A stretch of DNA of 64,000 bases from an uncultured Flavobacteriaceae bacterium (GTDB lineage Bacteria; Bacteroidota; Bacteroidia; Flavobacteriales; Flavobacteriaceae), in NCBI GenBank assembly GCA_943789365.1, contig CALSTV010000001.1:2790001-2854000 (forward strand), given 5' to 3'. This document shows positions 48,363 to 56,797 of this stretch, piece after piece. Position numbers and translations under genes: made by a program. The notes beneath the pieces are model-generated. The model searched no databases and was not told the DNA's origin. It saw only the letters and a program-made list of their open reading frames with translations. Each line of letters opens with the position of its first letter. Within the stretch, counting starts at the first letter, position 1.

Positions 48363-48480
48363 GTTCAGACTTTGAAACCAATCCCGAATTGTTCTGTAAA
48401 CCTACCGCATTGACTAATACTATCAAGCACGTTTATTTTTTACGGGTTTATGATATTGATTTTGAAAGCAACGCGAAAGG
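48363..48480. repeat. Direct repeat B flanking the HEPN/MNT pair
   Basis: Second copy of the 117-bp repeat (first copy at 47357), same orientation, with substitutions such as TTTGAAACC for TTCGAGACC and AAGCACG for AAAATCG. The two repeats are about 1 kb apart and enclose only hepT and mntA. The group II intron scar begins 18 bases after it. Confidence 0.9.
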
Positions 48481-48498
48481 ATTCGTGCAGCAGGGAGG

Positions 48499-48636
48499 GC
48501 AAAACGCGGTTACATAGCCATGGCAAATTACTACAGAAAATAGCATCAATGCTGAACCGCCGTATACGAGACCCGTACGTACGGTGGTGTGAGAGGCGCA
48601 CTCTGCTCATTTACGGGCAGAGCCGTCTACTCGATT
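48499..48636 (+). mobile_element. Group II intron 3'-end fragment (domains V-VI)
   Basis: 138 bp identical but for a base or so to 50303-50440. It begins with the last RT codons (AKRGYIAMANYYRK, stop), followed by a 34-nt domain V-like hairpin at about 48554-48588 (ACCGCCGTA pairing with TACGGTGGT) and a domain VI-like hairpin (CTCTGC/GCAGAG), ending in CTACTCGATT, a usual 3' end of bacterial group II introns. All 5' parts are absent, so it is a dead remnant. It stops 10 bases before the stop codon of the convergent serine hydrolase gene. Confidence 0.85.
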
Positions 48637-48646
48637 GTGTACCGTT

Positions 48647-49987
48647 TTATTTCTTCTTTAATACGTAAATATTATCCGTTTCTTTTATTAACAGAGTATT
48701 CTTGGTTGGTTGAAATTCAAAGAAATAACCGTATTGATAATTGGCAAAATAGTTATCTTTAATTTTGATGGCTTCAAAACCTCTTCCTTGTGTTTCCATA
48801 ATCAATTGGTCGTTATCTACTTTACAAGTTACTTTAATGGGCATATTATCAGAAGCATAGTTTCCCATTAGTTTAGTCAGTTTCTTTACATTTATTTTTC
48901 TACCACTAAAATGAGGCAAGGTATAGTCGTTTTTTAAGCAGATTTGGACAACAGCATTGACGATATCATCCCTTGGGTATAAAATTCCGTTTGTACAATA
49001 TGAAATTGAAAGTCCAACATCTGGAAAGTGAATCAAAGTAGTATAATATTCATCTATTCTCCCCTCGTGACCATAAGCTGAAGAGTAGCCAAATTGAAAC
49101 TTAAAAATCCCCAATCCATACTCTTTGTCGAAAGAAGTCATTTGGTTTAAACTTTTCTTATCAATCAGTTTGTGTAAAAATAGAGCGTCAATAAATTTTG
49201 ATAAATCTGAAGAAGTAGAAACAATAACGCCTGCACCCAAATGATTTTCAGCAATATCTTCGCGTTCTGGAATCCAATTATCGTTAATATATTTATATGA
49301 TTTACTTTCTTTTCTTAAAGTGTCACCAGCTTCTTCGTAGTAAGTTTTATCAAGACTTATTTTTTGAAGTATGTTTTCCTCCAATAGTTTTTTATACGCC
49401 TTTCCTGAAATTTTTTCCAGTATAAGGCTTAATAAAAAGAAATTCGTATTTGAATATTTATGTTTTTTACCAGGGGTAAAACCGCCTTTAAATTTTGCTA
49501 TTATTTCTAGTAGTTCCTTTTTAGATTTTTTCTCATATTTCCATTGTTGAAAATCTCGAACATCAGAGTAATTTTTCAAACCACTGGAATGATTTAATAA
49601 ATTTCTAACTGTAATCAATTTGCTATTGGGAATTTCCGAGAAAAATTTATCTAAGTGGTCATCAAGTGATAACTGCCCTTTCTCAATTAACTGAAAAACA
49701 AGAACTGCTGTAAACATTTTTGTAACTGAGGCAATTCTGTAAAATGATTCCGTTGTTGATGGTCTTTTTTCGGTTTGATTTAATAGAGTGTACCCAAAAG
49801 CTCTCTGATATATTAATTGATTGTTTTTAGAAATGGCAAGACTACCCATTCCAAGTTTATGTTTGTCAAGATTTGTAAATAAGCTATCAAGATTTGTATT
49901 GTCAATTTCTGCTTTTTTAATTGTTTGCCCACAGGAAACAAAAAAAAACATATTGAACAGTAAAATACAATTTATCAGTTTAATCAT
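48647..49987 (-). CDS. Serine hydrolase of the beta-lactamase/AmpC type
   Basis: A 446-residue protein with signal peptide (lipobox-like FFVSC at about 18). The SxxK motif is ASVTK, the YxN motif is KYSNTN, and HEGR fills the place of the third motif (YGHEGRIDEYY). These mark the class C beta-lactamase-like family, which includes D-aminopeptidases, esterases and penicillin-binding-like proteins; the true substrate is unknown. The C-terminal 100 residues form a beta-rich domain often found with such hydrolases. It is flanked on both sides by intron remnants. Confidence 0.88.
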   Translation of the reverse strand: MIKLINCILLFNMFFFVSCGQTIKKAEIDNTNLDSLFTNLDKHKLGMGSLAISKNNQLIYQRAFGYTLLNQTEKRPSTTESFYRIASVTKMFTAVLVFQLIEKGQLSLDDHLDKFFSEIPNSKLITVRNLLNHSSGLKNYSDVRDFQQWKYEKKSKKELLEIIAKFKGGFTPGKKHKYSNTNFFLLSLILEKISGKAYKKLLEENILQKISLDKTYYEEAGDTLRKESKSYKYINDNWIPEREDIAENHLGAGVIVSTSSDLSKFIDALFLHKLIDKKSLNQMTSFDKEYGLGIFKFQFGYSSAYGHEGRIDEYYTTLIHFPDVGLSISYCTNGILYPRDDIVNAVVQICLKNDYTLPHFSGRKINVKKLTKLMGNYASDNMPIKVTCKVDNDQLIMETQGRGFEAIKIKDNYFANYQYGYFFEFQPTKNTLLIKETDNIYVLKKK

Positions 49988-50173
49988 TATATTTTCAGGG
50001 GTTTAAATGGTACACAACGTGTTTGTGGATGGTTAGTTGCGTGTTAAAGCAACTAATTTAACAAATAAATCACAGATAGAATATTTCGCAGGAATGTTCG
50101 TAAGTCGGCAGTGATCAAGCAATTAATTATACACGGCTTAAGTTTACAATCTATTACATTTATCATTATTAAC

Positions 50174-50440
50174 AAAAGAGAGAATCTGATACGTTTAGGC
50201 GTAAAACCAGGACAAGCCTACGCTTGGAGCAGAACCAATATGGGAGGATAGGCAGTAGCTCAAAGTCCAATTCTAGGCACTACAATAACCAAACAACGAT
50301 TGGCAAAACGCGGTTACATAGCCATGGCAAATTACTACAGAAAATAGCATCAATGCTGAACCGCCGTATACGAGACCCTTACGTACGGTGGTGTGAGAGG
50401 CGCACTCTGCTCATTTACGGGCAGAGCCGTCTACTCGATT
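50174..50440 (+). mobile_element. Group II intron fragment with RT C-terminus and 3' end
   Basis: Frame from 50174 encodes the C-terminus of an intron reverse transcriptase/maturase (NLIRLGVKPGQAYAWSRTN, then SPILGTTITKQRL, ending at TAG 50345-50347). A TAG at 50249-50251 replaces the conserved Trp of the usual KGYWR-type motif. The 138-bp 3' end at 50303-50440, with domains V and VI, repeats the copy at 48499 but carries a G-to-T change in domain V. Everything 5' is missing. It ends 8 bases before the stop codon of the convergent gene at 50449. Confidence 0.87.
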
Positions 50441-50448
50441 GGCTACTG

Positions 50449-51033
50449 TTATTTTTCCAGATTTACATATATCGTTCCTAATCCACCCACAGAGTTTGGA
50501 AAACTGTCAATTAATCTCTCAAGTAATAATTCTGATTTTTCACAATCCAAATCGTTGTGTTTACAGTTATAACTATAAGCTAAAGTCAGTTTGTAGTTTC
50601 CTGTGTATTTTTCAGGATAAATGGAATTTGCTTGGTTGTAATAATTTATTGCACTTTTCCAGTTCTGTTTCAAGATCATTTTATCTCCCAAATTCATGTA
50701 ACCTTTGTATTTTTTGAATTTGTTTTTTTCAATGTTCTGAATTGTCATATTATTTTCATTCGTGCTTTTTCCAAAGTCACTATTAATAAATAAATAAACC
50801 GAAATTATTATTAAAGATATTACTCCGAGAATTTTAAGATTCTCTTTCTTTCTGTCTTCAGAAATTTTTTTTCTAATAAATTCTTTTTCTTCTACTGATA
50901 TTTTTTTTGATTCAAGCTTTCCTTTTTCTGTTCGATAATTTTTATCCTTGTCAAAAAAACTTTTTTTACGCAACATTGTTTTATTGCTCCGGATTATTGA
51001 ATTCATTAATTGTGTAAATCCTTCTCCTGCCAT
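50449..51033 (-). CDS. Membrane-anchored TPR-like protein
   Basis: A 194-residue protein. The first 70 residues are highly charged (Lys/Glu-rich, cytoplasmic), followed by one membrane helix (ILGVISLIIISVYLFI at about 85-105) and a C-terminal segment with TPR-like helices (YMNLGDKMILKQNWKSAINYYNQANSIYP). Two Cys residues occur near the end (CKHNDLDCEKS). The function is unknown. An intron remnant abuts its 3' end. Confidence 0.65.
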   Translation of the reverse strand: MAGEGFTQLMNSIIRSNKTMLRKKSFFDKDKNYRTEKGKLESKKISVEEKEFIRKKISEDRKKENLKILGVISLIIISVYLFINSDFGKSTNENNMTIQNIEKNKFKKYKGYMNLGDKMILKQNWKSAINYYNQANSIYPEKYTGNYKLTLAYSYNCKHNDLDCEKSELLLERLIDSFPNSVGGLGTIYVNLEK

Positions 51034-51497
51034 AATTTATCTTTTGTGAGCAGTAATAGTTGCCAACTTGTTATATCGTGAACTATATTCCTTTTATCGG
51101 GGTGTCATTTCCGGATAACAGGAACTTTTGTTCCGCTTTAGCAATTCCGCATAAATATATAAAACAAAGTGCCAAGGTCCTTATGGATTCCCGTAAAATA
51201 TTGAAATCAAAAAAAATGGTGATTTAAAAGATTAGAATGACGAGTTTTTACTGCAGGACATGCACCCAATAATGTCATTTACGCTCAATATATCGGCAAA
51301 TCAGGTCGAAGATCGTATTGACAGATAAATAAGGAAGGGGCTTGCTAATGATGCACTGCAACATTTTTTAAAAGTAACTTTGTAAAAAAGTGGGTTGGAA
51401 TAGGGGCTAGCACAGAAAAAACAAGTAAAATCTTGAAACGAAGACAATCGGTTTGTCTTTTTTTTATAGTTTTATCACAACTATAAAAACCAAGCAG
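51034..51497. other. Intergenic region, no gene recognised
   Basis: This 464-bp stretch between the TPR-like gene and the CBM9-like gene shows no credible coding frame. A short stretch near 51250-51350 reads as GHAPNNVIYAQYIGKSGRRSY in one frame, with stops close by, and might be the remnant of a lost gene. A run of T and A before 51498 may hold the promoter of the next gene. Confidence 0.35.
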
Positions 51498-52139
51498 ATG
51501 CAACAATATACCGTAACCCGAATTCCCAATAACGCCATAAAAATTACAGGAACGGCCGGCCATGATTTGTGGAAAGAAGCAGTGGTACTCAATGAATTCA
51601 AATCGCCTTGGGACAGTGCACCAGTCTCACCTATAGAATTTAGAGCCTTGCACGATACTAAAAACCTATACTTCTCATTTCGAGTCTATGACGAGAAGGT
51701 GCATATCGATACAACAGATGATTCCGACGAAAGTATTGGTAACTCAGACCGCGTAGAATTGTTTTTTAGAGCAGACGCACAGCTCAATCCCTATTTCTGC
51801 TTGGAAATGGATCCTACACCGCGTGTAATGGATTTTAAAGCCAAGTACCAACGCAATTTCGATTTTAATTGGAACTGGCCGGCGAGTGACTTTCAGATAC
51901 AATCTGTGATAGAAAACGACCATTTTGTAGTAGAAGGAGCCATTAGCATTGCATCACTTAGTAGCTATGGGCTGTTAAAAAACGGTAAAATTGAAACTGG
52001 TATCTATCGTGCCAAATTTAATGAAGTATCCAAAGGAAACCTCGAACCCACCTGGATTACCTGGGTAGACCCAAAAACACCCGAGCCCGATTTTCATTTG
52101 CCAGCTTCTTTTGGTGTACTGGAATTGGAAGGTCTTTAA
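51498..52139 (+). CDS. CBM9-like (DOMON-type) carbohydrate-binding protein
   Basis: A 213-residue protein from the ATG at 51498; the open frame extends upstream but the added residues look non-coding. The fold is indicated by FRALHDTKNLYFSFRVYDEKV, DRVELFFRADAQ and the closing WITWVDPKTPEPDFHLPASFGVLEL, as in carbohydrate-binding module family 9 domains. There is no signal peptide, which is odd for a glycan-binding protein and suggests a cytoplasmic role or a misplaced start. Its stop overlaps the end of the convergent LacI gene by four bases. Confidence 0.8.
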   Translation: MQQYTVTRIPNNAIKITGTAGHDLWKEAVVLNEFKSPWDSAPVSPIEFRALHDTKNLYFSFRVYDEKVHIDTTDDSDESIGNSDRVELFFRADAQLNPYFCLEMDPTPRVMDFKAKYQRNFDFNWNWPASDFQIQSVIENDHFVVEGAISIASLSSYGLLKNGKIETGIYRAKFNEVSKGNLEPTWITWVDPKTPEPDFHLPASFGVLELEGL

Positions 52140-53182
52140 GATAGGTATTGAAGATAATTCTCGGAATTTACAATATCAATCGGAATCAATTGCTTTTTCG
52201 GAATCTCTTTGTCGAATAAGAAAAACTCAATCAAATTGCGCAAACCATTATAGGTCTGTTTTTTGATATTTTGATGAATCAGAAAATCGATGTTGCCATT
52301 TTGTAAATGTGTTGTGTTTTTAGCGATCAAGTCATAACCAATAATCGTGCGCTTCTTATCGCTTTCGGCATTGATATCGCCTGCAATATAGGTCTTGGAA
52401 GTCGTGATAAACACACCGTCAATACTCGGGTTCTCGTCTAAATAGTTTTGCAAAAGTTGTGTGTAGTCGGCTGTTGGGTCCTTTTTGATATTGAATTTGG
52501 AAATAGCAAAGGCAGTCTTGTCACCTTCTTCAAAATAGGAAAGAAAACCGCGTTCCTTCTCCTGCATATGCGTGGCATTCTTAAAATCTTGGTCGATGTG
52601 TACTACCGCTAGTTGTCCTTTAGTTAATAACATATCGAAGAGTTTTGCAGCAATCCGACCACTATGGTACAGGTCTTGTCCGATAAAATTACGCGGACTT
52701 TCCGCATCAATCGTATTGTTAAACGTAGAGATTAGAATGTCTTCCTTTTCACACTGTTCAGAAATTTCTTGGGCTTCGTAATAAAACAGGGGTACCATCA
52801 ATAGCGCATCGGGTTTGCTTTCTATAACACGACGCGCCGTTTCGGTAAACGACTTGGTAGAATCGGCGTCAAATGGATAGTGTTCTATTTGAATGCCAAA
52901 ATTTTTATAATTGTTTTCAATTTCCTGAACTGCTGAAAGGCAAGGTGACCAGAACACATCCTGTTCTGGAGAAGGAAAGAGCAAACACAAACGATAGATT
53001 TTATTGTTCTTTAGGTTTTTGGCAATGGGATTGGGACGAAAATCAATGGCGTCGAGCACCTTGTTGACTTTTTTTAAAGCATCTTCAGATACTTTCCCGC
53101 GTTTGTGTAACACCCGATCTACCGTTCCTTTGGAAACACCCGCCATTTCGGCAATATCCCGTATCGTATATTTTTTTAACAT
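52136..53182 (-). CDS. LacI family transcriptional regulator
   Basis: A 348-residue repressor with an N-terminal HTH (TIRDIAEMAGVSKGTVDRVLHKRGKVSEDALKKV) and hinge (FRPNPIAKNLK), followed by a periplasmic-binding-protein-like sensor domain (residues 65-348). It stands divergent to the hexosamine operon at 53429; two near-palindromic sites with central CG lie between them (53223-53259), so it probably controls both itself and that operon. The inducer is likely to be a hexosamine-related sugar by context only. Confidence 0.93.
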   Translation of the reverse strand: MLKKYTIRDIAEMAGVSKGTVDRVLHKRGKVSEDALKKVNKVLDAIDFRPNPIAKNLKNNKIYRLCLLFPSPEQDVFWSPCLSAVQEIENNYKNFGIQIEHYPFDADSTKSFTETARRVIESKPDALLMVPLFYYEAQEISEQCEKEDILISTFNNTIDAESPRNFIGQDLYHSGRIAAKLFDMLLTKGQLAVVHIDQDFKNATHMQEKERGFLSYFEEGDKTAFAISKFNIKKDPTADYTQLLQNYLDENPSIDGVFITTSKTYIAGDINAESDKKRTIIGYDLIAKNTTHLQNGNIDFLIHQNIKKQTYNGLRNLIEFFLFDKEIPKKQLIPIDIVNSENYLQYLS

Positions 53183-53222
53183 GTCACAAATATATCATTT
53201 ATTTTTTGGTTTCCATATTTCG

Positions 53223-53259
53223 TGTGTTCGAGAACATTATTTCTGTGTGTTCGAGCACA
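53223..53259. promoter_or_regulatory. Two tandem LacI-type operators
   Basis: TGTGTTCGAGAACA (53223-53236) and TGTGTTCGAGCACA (53246-53259) are near-palindromes with a central CG, the usual form of LacI-family operators. Their centres are 23 bases apart, about two helical turns. They lie 40 bases upstream of the LacI start codon and ahead of the divergent hexosamine operon, which fits autoregulation and operon control. Confidence 0.75.
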
Positions 53260-53298
53260 TTTTTTGTGAAATTCCTTTTTTTATTGATTTTTATTGGC

Positions 53299-53306
53299 TA
53301 GATTTG
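53299..53306 (+). promoter_or_regulatory. Candidate -7 element of the hexosamine operon
   Basis: TAGATTTG matches TAnnTTTG and lies about 40 bases downstream of the operator pair and 122 bases before the first operon gene. The -33 element is not certain. A repressor on the two operators would sit just upstream of this promoter. Confidence 0.45.
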
Positions 53307-53428
53307 TACAGTTGAAAATTAGAAACCTCTCGCAAAACACCTGTAACATGTTGAAAATAAGGTGTTTGAAACTGGGTGTTTTTGCGGAGTTTCAGTTTGA
53401 AATACAAATTAGATAATTAAAAGAATAC

Positions 53429-54337
53429 ATGTCACAGCACAAACCCACACTTGTAATTTTAGCGGCCGGAATGGGAAGCCGCTACGGAGGTCTTAAACAA
53501 ATAGATGCGTTTACCCCTGAAGGAGATACCATTATCGATTTTTCATTATATGATGCTTTGGAAGCAGGTTTTGGAAAATTTGTTTTTATCATTAGAAAGA
53601 GTTTTGAAAAAGAATTCAAAGAAATCTTCAATAAGAAATTAGAAGGAAAGGCAGAAGTGGCGTATGTGTATCAAGAACTTGAAAACGTACCAGAGCCATA
53701 CATCAATCCGGAAAGAACCAAGCCTTGGGGTACAGGACATGCCCTTTTGATGACCAAAGAGGTGGTGCAAGAAAATTTTGCCATCATCAATGCCGATGAC
53801 TTTTACGGTAAAGAAGCCTTTCATGTCATGGCAAAATCCTTGATGGCGACAGATGCAAATTCTTATAATTTTAATATGATCGCCTATTTGTTAAAGAATA
53901 CCGTTTCAGATCATGGGTTTGTCTCTAGAGGTGAATGCGAAGTAAATGCAGAAGGGTATTTAACAGGTGTAACCGAACGGACACATATTGAAAAGACAGA
54001 TAAGGGCTTGTTTCGTAAAGATGATGAGGGAACCCTTATACCAATTGAAGAAGACACGGTGGTTTCCATGAATTTTTGGGGATTTACACCCAAATGTTTT
54101 GAGTTTGGAGCAGCATTGTTCGAAACCTTTTTAGAAGAAAACAAAGAGAACTTAAAAGCAGAATTCTTTTTGCCATCGGTAGTCAATGAAATATTACAAT
54201 CTGGAAATGCAACCGTTGAAGTATTAAAATCGGATGCCCAATGGTTTGGCGTTACCTATAAAGAAGACAAAGAAATAGTACAAACGGCAATTGGTGCCTT
54301 AAAGAAAGACAAGCAATATCCAAAATACCTTTGGTAA
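53429..54337 (+). CDS. Sugar nucleotidyltransferase
   Basis: A 302-residue cytoplasmic protein of the NTP-transferase fold. The nucleotide-binding signature is VILAAGMGSRYGGLKQ, and NADDFYGKEAF supplies the metal-binding Asp region. It transfers a nucleotidyl group to a sugar 1-phosphate. It lies one base from a sugar 1-kinase gene, so the pair would turn a free hexosamine into a sugar 1-phosphate and then a nucleotide sugar. First gene of a four-gene operon with a LacI regulator opposite. Confidence 0.9.
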   Translation: MSQHKPTLVILAAGMGSRYGGLKQIDAFTPEGDTIIDFSLYDALEAGFGKFVFIIRKSFEKEFKEIFNKKLEGKAEVAYVYQELENVPEPYINPERTKPWGTGHALLMTKEVVQENFAIINADDFYGKEAFHVMAKSLMATDANSYNFNMIAYLLKNTVSDHGFVSRGECEVNAEGYLTGVTERTHIEKTDKGLFRKDDEGTLIPIEEDTVVSMNFWGFTPKCFEFGAALFETFLEENKENLKAEFFLPSVVNEILQSGNATVEVLKSDAQWFGVTYKEDKEIVQTAIGALKKDKQYPKYLW

Positions 54338-54338
54338 T

Positions 54339-55397
54339 ATGAAAACACAACTGGAAACTATTTTTAGTCAATTTGAACACAATACAAGTTTTGTGTCGTA
54401 TAAAGAATTGGCATCTGGACATATCAACGATACCTATTTGATAGAAACATCAGAAAAACCTTATTTCGTTTTACAACGCATCAATCACGGAGTGTTTAAA
54501 GATGTACCAGGGCTTATTTCTAACAAAGTACAGGTAAGTGATTATATGCTGGAAAAGAAAAAAGACCAGCCAAATGTAGATCGTACCGTATTGCGCTTTG
54601 CAAAAACAAAGACAGGAGCTTCCTACTATAAAGGACCCCAAGAGAATTTTTGGAATATGATGTATTTTATTGAGGACAGCGTAACCCATGAAACCGTTAC
54701 CGATGCCGAAATTGCATATGAAGGAGGAAAGCTCTTTGGAGAATTCCTAACCCTAACATCCGATTTCGATGCGAGTACTTTATGTGAAGTAATACCGAAG
54801 TTTCACGACATGTCGTTTCGTTTTTCTCAGTTCGAAGACGCTTTAAAAGTAGCGAGTCAAGAACGACTTACGCAAGCAGCAGATTTGTTAGAAAAAGTTG
54901 CTGAGCTAAAAGAAGAAATGCACATCTTACAGCGCTTAAAAGAAAATGGGCAAATTCCACTACGTGTTACTCATAACGATACCAAAATATCCAATGCCTT
55001 GTTCGATACAAACAACAAAGGGCTTTGTGTTATTGATACCGATACCGTAATGCCCGGCATTGTTCATTACGATTTTGGAGATGCCATTCGAACCATTTGT
55101 AATACCGCTGCAGAAGATGAGCAAGATTTAAATAAGGTGTCTTTTAATACCGATTATTACAAAGCTTATGCAAAAGGTTTTTTGGAGAAATTGGGAGGGA
55201 CTTTGACTCCATTAGAGATAGAAAACCTGCCTTTGGCAGCTAAAACCATGATATTCATAATGGCGCTTCGCTTTTTAACAGACTTTCTAAATGGAGACAT
55301 TTATTACAAAACAAATTATGCCAATCACAATATAGATCGATCTAGAAATCAATTCAAATTGTTAGCGAGTTTAATCGCTCAGGAAACTGAACTATAA
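54339..55397 (+). CDS. N-acetylhexosamine 1-kinase-like phosphotransferase
   Basis: A 352-residue member of the aminoglycoside-phosphotransferase kinase fold. N-terminal SGHINDTYLIET, then the catalytic loop RVTHNDTKISNALFD (His-Asn-Asp) and the metal-binding CVIDTDTVMPG with IVHYDFGDAIR. This matches NahK-type kinases, which phosphorylate GlcNAc or GalNAc at C1. The position between a nucleotidyltransferase and a sugar porter supports hexosamine salvage. The precise sugar is inference. Confidence 0.87.
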   Translation: MKTQLETIFSQFEHNTSFVSYKELASGHINDTYLIETSEKPYFVLQRINHGVFKDVPGLISNKVQVSDYMLEKKKDQPNVDRTVLRFAKTKTGASYYKGPQENFWNMMYFIEDSVTHETVTDAEIAYEGGKLFGEFLTLTSDFDASTLCEVIPKFHDMSFRFSQFEDALKVASQERLTQAADLLEKVAELKEEMHILQRLKENGQIPLRVTHNDTKISNALFDTNNKGLCVIDTDTVMPGIVHYDFGDAIRTICNTAAEDEQDLNKVSFNTDYYKAYAKGFLEKLGGTLTPLEIENLPLAAKTMIFIMALRFLTDFLNGDIYYKTNYANHNIDRSRNQFKLLASLIAQETEL

Positions 55398-55434
55398 TAC
55401 CAAAAACTAAATTTTCAACCTTAAAATCAATTTT

Positions 55435-56757
55435 ATGTCACAAGAAGTAACAAACAATTCACCCAAAAGTACCTTGGTGCCGATTAGTATCATAGCCGGT
55501 GTATTTTTTATTTTCGGATTTGTAACTTGGATCAATGGAGCCTTGATACCTTTTATGAAAACCATCAATGAACTCACCGAAGCCCAATCGTACTTGGTAG
55601 CCTCAGCATCCTATATTTCATTTGTAGTGATGGCATTACCTGCCTCTTATATTTTAGAAAAAATAGGTTATAAAAAAGGAATGTCTTTAGGTTTGATTGT
55701 CATGGCCGTAGGTGCCTTGGTTTTTATTCCAGCCGCAGAAGCCAGAACCTATTGGGTATTTCTAACAGGGATTTTTATCCAAGGAATGGGAATGACTTTG
55801 TTACAAACGGCTGCCAACCCGTATATTACCATATTAGGACCTTTAGAAAGTGGTGCCAAACGTATTGCAATCATGGGAATCGCCAATAAAATTGCAGGCG
55901 CTTTAGGGTCACTTATTTTTGGAGCACTTTTATTGTCGGGAATTGATGAAGTTAAAGGAAAATTAGCTGGCGCCTCGGCAGCTGAGAAATCGGTGTTGTT
56001 GGATACCATGGCCGACAGCGTTTTTGTACCTTATGTAATCATGGCAATCGTATTGGTGATTCTAGGCGTGTTGATTCGAAAAGCACCCTTACCTCATGTA
56101 GAAGCAGCAACCGAGGAAGCTACAGAAACAGGAGCTACTACCAAAACTAACATTTTTCAATTTCCACAACTTTGGTTGGGGGTTATTGCTTTGTTCGTAT
56201 ATGTGGGGGCAGAGGTAATTGCAGGGGATACCATTATTGCGTATGGAATTTCACTTGGCTTTCCTGCCGCAGATGCCAAGTTCTTTACAACACTAACTTT
56301 GTTAGCGATGGTGTTAACCTATGCGCTTGGTGTGGTGTTGATTCCAAAATACCTAAAGCAAGGAACCGCATTGCGTATCAGTGCAGTCTTGGGAATTGTG
56401 TTTAGTATCTGTATTTTGAATACCAGCGGATTTACTTCGGTATTATTTGTAGCAGCCTTGGGAATTTCTAACGCCTTGGTTTGGCCGGCAATTTGGCCAT
56501 TGACCCTAGACGGTTTAGGGAAATTCACCAAAACAGCGTCTGCCTTGTTGATCATGGCAATTTCCGGAGGGGCGATCATTCCCCCACTTTACGGTAGATT
56601 GGTAGATGCTGAAAAACACAGCTTGATAGCTAGTGGAATGGACGAAATGGCAGCTGCAGCAAGCGCTGGAACTTCGAGCTATTGGATTTTAATTCCATGT
56701 TACGCCATCATCTTGTTTTTTGCGGTGTGGGGGCATAAAATTAAAAGCTGGAAGTAA
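55435..56757 (+). CDS. Sugar MFS transporter, FucP/NagP type
   Basis: A 440-residue inner-membrane porter with about 12 helices. The FucP/GluP family start is visible (IAGVFFIFGFVTWINGALIPFMK), as are GMGMTLLQTAANPYITILGP and the late NALVWPAIWPLTLDGLGK. Such proton-sugar symporters carry fucose, glucose/galactose or GlcNAc. Given the kinase before and NagB after, GlcNAc or GalNAc is the best guess; fucose is possible because two fucosidases occur in this window. Confidence 0.92.
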   Translation: MSQEVTNNSPKSTLVPISIIAGVFFIFGFVTWINGALIPFMKTINELTEAQSYLVASASYISFVVMALPASYILEKIGYKKGMSLGLIVMAVGALVFIPAAEARTYWVFLTGIFIQGMGMTLLQTAANPYITILGPLESGAKRIAIMGIANKIAGALGSLIFGALLLSGIDEVKGKLAGASAAEKSVLLDTMADSVFVPYVIMAIVLVILGVLIRKAPLPHVEAATEEATETGATTKTNIFQFPQLWLGVIALFVYVGAEVIAGDTIIAYGISLGFPAADAKFFTTLTLLAMVLTYALGVVLIPKYLKQGTALRISAVLGIVFSICILNTSGFTSVLFVAALGISNALVWPAIWPLTLDGLGKFTKTASALLIMAISGGAIIPPLYGRLVDAEKHSLIASGMDEMAAAASAGTSSYWILIPCYAIILFFAVWGHKIKSWK

Positions 56758-56797
56758 GCGCAAAACGATTGAATGCAAAAGTATAGAATAGAAAAAA

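Noticed and set aside
47323-48517. Similar short frames containing SDFETNPELFCKPT
   Set aside because: They reflect the 117-bp direct repeat; no start context, family or conserved ends support a gene.
48450-50481. Two similar short plus-strand frames (IASMLNRRIRDPYVRW type)
   Set aside because: They are translations of the intron domain V/VI RNA region in a chance frame, not proteins.
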